This document shows positions 25,347 to 30,144 of a DNA stretch of 30,144 nt, one piece after another. The position numbers and the translations under genes were made by a program. The stretch is from Pseudomonadota bacterium (GTDB lineage Bacteria > Pseudomonadota > Alphaproteobacteria > Sphingomonadales > Sphingomonadaceae): contig JAEXAW010000024.1 of NCBI GenBank assembly GCA_023458055.1, forward strand, positions 1 through 30,144. Direction: 5' to 3'. Numbering within the stretch: position 1 is the first letter of the stretch; each line of letters starts with the position of its first letter. The notes below the pieces were generated by a model that was not told the origin of the DNA, did not search any database, and saw nothing but the letters and a program-made list of their open reading frames with translations.

Positions 25347-26225
25347 GTGATAGACAAGCGCATGACAGCAGCCGAAATTGTCGGCCAGCTTCGCGATGGC
25401 ATGACAATCGGCATTGGCGGATGGGGTCCGCGCAGGAAGCCGATGGCGCTGGTGCGCGAGATTTTGCGTTCCAACCTCAAAGACCTCACCATCGTTGCTT
25501 ATGGCGGCGCAGATGTCGGCATGCTGTGCGCAGCCGGCAAGGTCAAGAAGGTTATCTTTGCGTTCGTGTCCCTCGATGCGATCCCGCTAGAACCCTGGTT
25601 CCGCAAGGCGCGCGAGGCTGGCACGCTCGAGGTGCTGGAACTGGATGAAGGCATGTTCCAATGGGGCCTCAAAGCAGCGGCATTCCAGCTGCCGTTCCTC
25701 CCCACCCGTGTCGGTCTTGGCACCGATCTTGCCGAACTTGGTGGACTGAAGACGGTGCAGTCGCCTTATGATGATGGCGAGGTTCTGGTTGCCATGCCCG
25801 CGCTCAAGCTTGATGTGGCGCTGCTCCACGTCAACCGCTCGGATTGGCGCGGCAATGTGCAATTGCTCGGCCCCGATACTTATTATGACGAATGGTTCGC
25901 CAAGGCGGCGGCCAAAACCTATGTCAGCACCGAAGAGTTGGTCGAGAAGATGGAAGATGCGTATGAAGCGGACGCCCACGCCAATATCATCGAACGCTGC
26001 TTCATCTCGGGCGTCGCCGAAATTCCTTATGGCGCACATCCATCGTCGATGCCGCCCAATTACGGCTGGGACATGAAGGCATTTAAGGAGTATGTTGGCG
26101 CGGCCAAGGACCCCGGTGACTGGAATGCGGTCGCGACCCGCTTTGTCGGTAAATCTGAAGCCGATTATCTGCAATCCGTTGGCGGAAAGGAGGCGGTGGC
26201 GGCTCTCCCGCTCCCGATATTCTGA
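25347..26225 (+). CDS. ipdA: COCHEA-CoA hydrolase subunit alpha (CoA-transferase fold)
   Basis: A protein of 292 residues of the class I CoA-transferase alpha fold. The N-terminus (RDGMTIGIGGWG, RRKPMALVREILRS) and the segment GGADVGMLCAAGKVKKV closely match the IpdA pattern I recall from actinobacteria. With IpdB it hydrolytically opens the last steroid ring (ring C) of COCHEA-CoA, not a true CoA transfer. The acidic pair in LELDEGMF (residues 100-101) is a candidate for the catalytic glutamate region. The GTG at 25347 is chosen because it gives the conserved xIDKR start. It follows hsaC by 37 bp and overlaps ipdB by one base. Confidence 0.92.
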   Translation: MIDKRMTAAEIVGQLRDGMTIGIGGWGPRRKPMALVREILRSNLKDLTIVAYGGADVGMLCAAGKVKKVIFAFVSLDAIPLEPWFRKAREAGTLEVLELDEGMFQWGLKAAAFQLPFLPTRVGLGTDLAELGGLKTVQSPYDDGEVLVAMPALKLDVALLHVNRSDWRGNVQLLGPDTYYDEWFAKAAAKTYVSTEELVEKMEDAYEADAHANIIERCFISGVAEIPYGAHPSSMPPNYGWDMKAFKEYVGAAKDPGDWNAVATRFVGKSEADYLQSVGGKEAVAALPLPIF

Positions 26226-27022
26226 TGACCGATATATCCCTCGTTGACCTCTGCATTTTCGCCTGTTCGGAAAGTTTCCGCAATAATGGCGAAGTGATCG
26301 CAACCGGTGTTGGCCCTGTGCCACGCCTGGCGGCTGGTCTTGCCAAGCTGACCCACAGCCCCGAACTGATGATGACCGATGGTGAAGCCTATCTGGTCGA
26401 ACAGCCGGTGCCGTTGGGACCCCGCGCCTATGACGCGCGCAAGCGGGCGGGGCATCTTCCTTTCTCCCGCTTTTTCGACAGCGCGGTGTGGACGGGTCGT
26501 CGTCATGCGATGGTGACGCCGACGCAGCTTGACCGCTTCGGGCAGATCAACCTGTCCTATATGGGTGGCACCCACAATCATCCCAAGACGCAGATGCTGG
26601 GCGTGCGCGGTTTTCCGGGGAACACGATTTATCATCCCAACAGCTTCTTTTTCCCCGCCCATTCGACCCGTGTGTTTGTGGGCGGAGAGGTCGATATGAT
26701 TTCGGGGGTTGGCTATAATCCGGCCAAGCGCGTTCCCGGCGGCAATTATTCGGGCGTCGATCTGCGCATGATTGTCACCAATTTATGCGTGATGGATTTT
26801 GGCGGGCCCGATCATGCGATCCGTGTTGTTTCGCTCCATCCGGGCGTCAGCTTTGCCGAGGTGCAGGAGAATACCGGCTTTGAATTGATCGGCGATGAGA
26901 GTTTGCCGCAAACGGCGCTGCCGGATGCGGAGACGCTCGGCATCATCGCCTCGCTTGATCCGCATGGCATCCGCCATAGTGTGATCAAGGACAATCCTCC
27001 CGCACAAAGGCAGGCCGCATGA
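26225..27022 (+). CDS. ipdB: COCHEA-CoA hydrolase subunit beta
   Basis: A protein of 265 residues, the beta partner of IpdA, with CoA-transferase beta fold. Recognisable parts are LMMTDGEAYL, the LDRFGQINLS segment, GVRGFPGNTIYH and FGGPDHAIRVVSLHPGVS, which fit the IpdB sequences I know. Class I CoA transferases normally carry a catalytic Glu in this subunit; in IpdB-type proteins that position differs, consistent with a hydrolase. ATG at 26225 overlaps the ipdA stop by one base, and its own stop overlaps the next start by four, so the three genes are tightly coupled. Confidence 0.92.
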   Translation: MTDISLVDLCIFACSESFRNNGEVIATGVGPVPRLAAGLAKLTHSPELMMTDGEAYLVEQPVPLGPRAYDARKRAGHLPFSRFFDSAVWTGRRHAMVTPTQLDRFGQINLSYMGGTHNHPKTQMLGVRGFPGNTIYHPNSFFFPAHSTRVFVGGEVDMISGVGYNPAKRVPGGNYSGVDLRMIVTNLCVMDFGGPDHAIRVVSLHPGVSFAEVQENTGFELIGDESLPQTALPDAETLGIIASLDPHGIRHSVIKDNPPAQRQAA

Positions 27023-27921
27023 GCAAGGATCTGGTCGAACCGCGCAAGGTCGATATCACTTATGAAACCGACACGCCCGTCACCTATGAGGTGGTCGATG
27101 GCGTCGCGTGGATCATGATGGATCGCCCCACTTTCAACAATGCGCAAAACGGCCAGATGACCTATGCGCTTGATGATGCCTTTAACCGCGCGGTGCAGGA
27201 TGACAGCGTCGGCTGCATCGTGCTCGGCGGCAATGGCAAACATTTCAGCGCCGGCCATGACATCGGCACGCCGGGCCGCGACCTCCACCATGAATTTGAC
27301 AAGCGGCTGATGATTGGCCGCCACACCAATAAACCCGCAGCGGAATTGCTCTATACGCGTGAGCAGGAACAATATCTCGGCATGTGTCGCCGCTGGCGCG
27401 ATGTGCCCAAGCCCACCATTGCAATGGTGCAGGGCGCGTGCATCGCGGGGGGGCTGATGCTCGCCTGGACGTGCGATCTGATCGTGGCGTCGGAAGATGC
27501 CTTTTTCCAGGACCCGGTCAACCCGATGATGGGAATACCGGGGGTCGAATATTTCGCCCATGCCTATGAATTGCCGCCGCGCGTTGCCAAGGAATTTCTG
27601 CTGCTCGGCGAACGCATGTCGGCCCAGCGCGCCGAACAATTCGGCATGGTCAATCGCATCGTGCCGCGCGAGGAATTGCGCAGCGCGGTCGAGGCGATGG
27701 CGAAAAAGCTGGCGGGTCAGAACCGTCTCGGCAACTGGCTCACCAAGCAGGCGGTCAACCATGTCGAAGAATTGCGCGGCAAGCGGGCGGCGATGGACGC
27801 GGTATTCCACATGCACCATTTCGCCCATGCGCAAAATGATCTGGTGAAGGGCGATTCCATCGCGGGCGTGGACGGAAAGTCGGCGGCGGCATCCAACAAG
27901 AAACAGGCGGGTGAGGGGTGA
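27019..27921 (+). CDS. Crotonase-family protein lacking the classical glutamates
   Basis: A protein of 300 residues of the enoyl-CoA hydratase/isomerase fold. The oxyanion-hole segments are GNGKHFSAGHDI and QGACIAGGLML. In classical hydratases two glutamates do the chemistry, one in GGGCEL and one in the PE of QPEI; here these positions read GGLMLA and DPVN, so neither is present. The protein is also longer than usual, with a C-terminal tail rich in Ala/Ser/Lys. It overlaps ipdB by four bases, so a role in ring C/D degradation is likely; the reaction is not clear. It is not the EchA20 orthologue, which is 29287-30036. Confidence 0.85.
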   Translation: MSKDLVEPRKVDITYETDTPVTYEVVDGVAWIMMDRPTFNNAQNGQMTYALDDAFNRAVQDDSVGCIVLGGNGKHFSAGHDIGTPGRDLHHEFDKRLMIGRHTNKPAAELLYTREQEQYLGMCRRWRDVPKPTIAMVQGACIAGGLMLAWTCDLIVASEDAFFQDPVNPMMGIPGVEYFAHAYELPPRVAKEFLLLGERMSAQRAEQFGMVNRIVPREELRSAVEAMAKKLAGQNRLGNWLTKQAVNHVEELRGKRAAMDAVFHMHHFAHAQNDLVKGDSIAGVDGKSAAASNKKQAGEG

Positions 27922-27939
27922 GAGAGGGGGCTACATATC

Positions 27940-28080
27940 TCCCCTCCCCTTCAGGGGAGGGGCCGGGGGTGGGGACTGTTCGCAAGCGCAGCGCCAGCTT
28001 GACAACCCCCACCCCAACCCGCCGAACGTTGGACAATCTTCCGGGGGAAGATTGTCGCGAGGCCCTGAAGGGGAGGGGCT
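27940..28080. repeat. 141-bp inverted-repeat element between the crotonase gene and ipdC
   Basis: Its ends are inverted repeats: CCCCTCCCCTTCAGGG on the left and CCCTGAAGGGGAGGGG on the right. Inside, GGGGGTGGGG is mirrored by CCCCCACCCC, and there is a hairpin ACAATCTTCC-GGG-GGAAGATTGT. The left part recurs at 30072. The element fills the gap almost exactly, ending 6 bp before the ipdC ATG. The ipdC ribosome site therefore has to come from the end of the repeat (AAGGGGAGGGG). Confidence 0.85.
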
Positions 28081-28086
28081 AAGGCT

Positions 28087-29277
28087 ATGACCGACCCGCT
28101 CTCTACCCCGCTCACCCAGCGCCTCGGTTGCCGCCTTCCGGTGGTGCAAACCGCGATGGGCTGGATTGCGACGCCGCAATTGGTCGCGGCCTCCAGCAAT
28201 GCGGGCGCGTTCGGCTTTCTCGCAGGTGCGGTGATGAAACCCGCTGAACTGGGCGAAGCGATTGCCAAGCTCAAAGATATGACCCCGCATGATTTCGGGG
28301 TCAATTTCCACAGCTTCCAACCGGGCGCGGCCGAGATTGTCGACATCATCATCGCACATAAGGATCGCGTGCGTGCGGTGAGTTTCGGGCGCGGACCCGA
28401 TGCCAAGATGATCGGCCGGTTCCGCGATGCCGGCATCGTCTGTATGCCGACGGTAGGCGCGGTCAAACATGCGAAAAAAATGGTGTCGCTCGGCTGCGAG
28501 ATGATCACCGTGCAAGGCGGCGAAGGCGGCGGACATACCGGCGCGGTTGCGACCACGGTGCTGCTCCCGCAAGTGCTTGATGCGGTCGAAGTGCCGGTGA
28601 TTGCGGCAGGGGGCTTTGCCGATGGCCGCGGGCTTGCGGCAGCGCTTGCCTTTGGCGCGGCGGGGATCGCGATGGGCACGCGCTTCATGATGACCTCGGA
28701 CAGCCCGGTCCCGGCTTCTCCCAAGGCGGCCTATGTCCAGGCGGGCACCGGCGATATTGCGGTCACCACCAAGGTTGACGGCATCCCGCAACGGATGATT
28801 TTGAACCCGCTGTTGCAGCGCATCGAACGTTCCGGGCGCCTCTCCATGTGGAAGCGCGCGATGGAAGCTGGCCTCGAAATGAAGCGCCAGACGGGGATGA
28901 ACTGGGGAGAGGTGATCGCAACCGCCAAGGCAATGACGGCGCACGGGGAAATGCCGCTCGCCCAAGCGATCATGGCCGCCGCTGCGCCGATGATGATCCA
29001 GCGCGCGGTGGTCGAAGGGGATGCGGAAAATGGCCTGATGGCGACGGGACTGGTCGCGGGTCGGCTTAACGATTTGCCGAGTTGCGCAGAGTTGCTGGCT
29101 AACATTGAACAAGAAGCGCGGGCGCGGATTTCGGCGCTCCAAATCCTCCCCGGGACGGGGAGGGGGACCGCTCGCGAAGCGAGTGGTGGAGGGGGTTCGC
29201 CGCCACCGCCGCGCCAGCCGGATAACCCGCTCCACCATCCTGCGGATGGTCCACCCCCCCTTGCAGGGGAGGAATAA
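28087..29277 (+). CDS. ipdC: IpdC-type FMN-dependent oxidoreductase with repeat-derived C-terminus
   Basis: A protein of 396 residues of the nitronate-monooxygenase-like TIM-barrel family. FMN and phosphate-binding segments are VQTAMGWI, VQGGEGGGHTG, VIAAGGFADGRGLAAAL and GTRFMMTSDS. In the steroid pathway IpdC acts on ring C/D CoA thioesters before ring opening. The core ends near residue 352, which equals the usual ~355 length. The last ~44 residues (from ILPGTGRG on) are encoded by the palindromic repeat at 29144-29273, as is the path to the present stop. The tail is rich in Pro, Gly and Arg and very unlikely to be a folded domain. Confidence 0.92.
   Translation: MTDPLSTPLTQRLGCRLPVVQTAMGWIATPQLVAASSNAGAFGFLAGAVMKPAELGEAIAKLKDMTPHDFGVNFHSFQPGAAEIVDIIIAHKDRVRAVSFGRGPDAKMIGRFRDAGIVCMPTVGAVKHAKKMVSLGCEMITVQGGEGGGHTGAVATTVLLPQVLDAVEVPVIAAGGFADGRGLAAALAFGAAGIAMGTRFMMTSDSPVPASPKAAYVQAGTGDIAVTTKVDGIPQRMILNPLLQRIERSGRLSMWKRAMEAGLEMKRQTGMNWGEVIATAKAMTAHGEMPLAQAIMAAAAPMMIQRAVVEGDAENGLMATGLVAGRLNDLPSCAELLANIEQEARARISALQILPGTGRGTAREASGGGGSPPPPRQPDNPLHHPADGPPPLAGEE
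29144..29273. repeat. 130-bp palindromic repeat inside the 3' end of ipdC
   Basis: The ends are TCCTCCCC and GGGGAGGA. The left half reads hairpin, GGGGGACC, a hairpin (CCGCTCGC-GAA-GCGAGTGG) and TGGAGGGGG; the right half mirrors it with CCACCATCC-TGC-GGATGGT and CCACCCCCC. The head matches that of the repeats at 8 and 309, so they are one family. It lies in frame within ipdC and stops 12-13 bp before the echA20 start. Confidence 0.85.
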
Positions 29278-29286
29278 GGAGTATTT

Positions 29287-30036
29287 ATGCCCATAACCAC
29301 CACCATCGCCGACCGGATCGCCGAAATCGTCTTTGATGTGCCGCCGGTCAACGCGTTTGACAGCGAAATCTGGATGTCCTTGCCCGCCATCATCACCGAG
29401 GCGGGCCGCAATCCGGAGGTCAACTGCATCCTCATCCGCGCCGAGGGCAAAGGCTTTTGCGGCGGCGTCGATATCAAGGAGATGCAGGCGCACCCCGAGC
29501 GCATCACCATCCTCAATCGCGGCAATTATCTGACCTTCAAGGCGATCCGCGATGCAGAAATCCCGGTGGTCGTGGCGGTGCATAAGTTCGTCATCGGTGG
29601 CGGCATCGGCATTTGCGGCGCGTCGGATACGATCATTGCGGCGGACGATGCCTATTTCTCGCTCCCCGAAGTTGATCGCGGCGCGATGGGCGGGGCTTCG
29701 CACCTGTCGCGCATGTTGCCGCTGCATAAGGTGCGCGCCGCCTTCTTCACCGGCGGCAATATCCCGGCGGAAGAGGCCTATCGTTTGGGCGCGGTGGAAA
29801 AGGTGGTGCCGCGCGATGCGCTCGAAGCCGAAGCGCGCGCCTTTTGCGCGATCATTGCGTCCAAGAGCCGCAAGGCGCTGGTGATCGCTAAGGAAGCATT
29901 GAACGGCCTTGAGCCGCGCGACGTGGATCGTGGTTATCGCTGGGAACAGGGCTTTACGTTGGAAATGTATATGCACGAAGACAGCCAGAAGTCGCGTGAT
30001 GCCTTTGTCGAAACGGGCAAGGCGGCGAAGTTTTGA
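29287..30036 (+). CDS. echA20: EchA20-type crotonase (ring D hydrolase)
   Basis: A protein of 249 residues, the length of actinobacterial EchA20, which it also resembles in sequence as I recall it (PPVNAF, RAEGKGFCGGVDIKEMQ, VGGGIG-like HKFVIGGGIG, LPEVDRGAMGGASHLSRM, YRWEQGFTLE, RDAFVE). EchA20 hydrolyses ring D of HIEC-CoA to give COCHEA-CoA, the substrate of IpdAB. Of the two classical glutamates only the one in LPEV is kept; the other is Gly, as in EchA20. The ATG has AAGGAG about six bases upstream, just outside the preceding repeat. It is the last gene seen; the operon may end here. Confidence 0.93.
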   Translation: MPITTTIADRIAEIVFDVPPVNAFDSEIWMSLPAIITEAGRNPEVNCILIRAEGKGFCGGVDIKEMQAHPERITILNRGNYLTFKAIRDAEIPVVVAVHKFVIGGGIGICGASDTIIAADDAYFSLPEVDRGAMGGASHLSRMLPLHKVRAAFFTGGNIPAEEAYRLGAVEKVVPRDALEAEARAFCAIIASKSRKALVIAKEALNGLEPRDVDRGYRWEQGFTLEMYMHEDSQKSRDAFVETGKAAKF

Positions 30037-30071
30037 TGGGTATGCAGATGAATGTCTCTGAACAATACAAA

Positions 30072-30144
30072 GCCCCTCCCCTTCAGGGGAGGGGTTGGGG
30101 TGGGGACTGTCCGATGGCGGGGTGTATGTTGACATGCCCCCCCC
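30072..30144. repeat. Partial copy of the 141-bp inverted-repeat element
   Basis: CCCCTCCCCTTCAGGGGAGG, followed by GGTTGGGGTGGGGACTGT, matches the left half of the element at 27940. The window edge cuts it, so its right end is not seen. It lies 36 bp after the echA20 stop codon. Confidence 0.78.

Noticed and set aside
27931..30135. 734-codon open frame on the minus strand
   Set aside because: Antisense to ipdC and echA20 and crosses three palindromic repeats; no recognisable domain.

Overview
The window reads as chromosomal DNA of a GC-rich alphaproteobacterium, most likely a sphingomonad (Sphingomonadales). This rests on an alphaproteobacterial LexA box (GTTC-N7-GTTC) before recA, a ChvI/ChvG pair fused in order to a short HprK, RapZ, EIIA and HPr cluster, a gene-transfer-agent type lysis pair, and many GC-rich palindromic intergenic elements of the kind common in that order. 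The placement comes from reading the sequence, not from a database search.

Layout. 1-646 holds two ~295-bp copies of a palindromic repeat and no credible gene. 659-3225 (+) holds a small membrane protein, rmuC and an SH3-like lipoprotein. 3309-4528 (-) holds two META-domain lipoproteins. 4751-10179 (-) is a regulatory and PTS block, in transcription order chvI, chvG, hprK, rapZ, EIIA, HPr, then a SpoU-type RNA methyltransferase; most joints overlap or are very short. 10466-15576 (+) holds recA with an SOS box, a glutathione transferase, a small exported unknown protein and alaS. 15768-17241 (-) holds an I78-inhibitor lipoprotein and a holin/endolysin pair that resembles the separately located lysis genes of a gene transfer agent.

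From 17513 to the right edge lies a steroid-degradation locus. One minus-strand operon (hsaA, hsaD, hsaE, hsaG, hsaF) would carry out aromatic A-ring hydroxylation, meta-cleavage product hydrolysis and conversion of the released C6 dienoate to pyruvate and propionyl-CoA. A divergent plus-strand operon (SDR, hsaC, ipdA, ipdB, a crotonase, ipdC, echA20) supplies the extradiol dioxygenase and the ring C/D (HIP-CoA) opening enzymes. Another SDR gene at 17513-18268 is convergent with hsaF. HsaB, KstD, KshAB, FadD3, the FadE enzymes and a clear IpdF are not in the window, so more of the pathway must lie elsewhere.

The most interesting points are: (i) an imperfect palindrome with the same half-site spacing (8 + 20 + 8 bp) at both steroid promoter regions, a candidate operator for an unidentified regulator; (ii) palindromic repeats that have entered the steroid operons, one of which supplies the last ~44 codons and the stop codon of ipdC; (iii) a crotonase in the ring C/D operon that lacks both classical catalytic glutamates; (iv) the GTA-like lysis pair next to the catabolic locus; and (v) a perfect TGTTCT-N3-AGAACA palindrome overlapping the recA SOS box.
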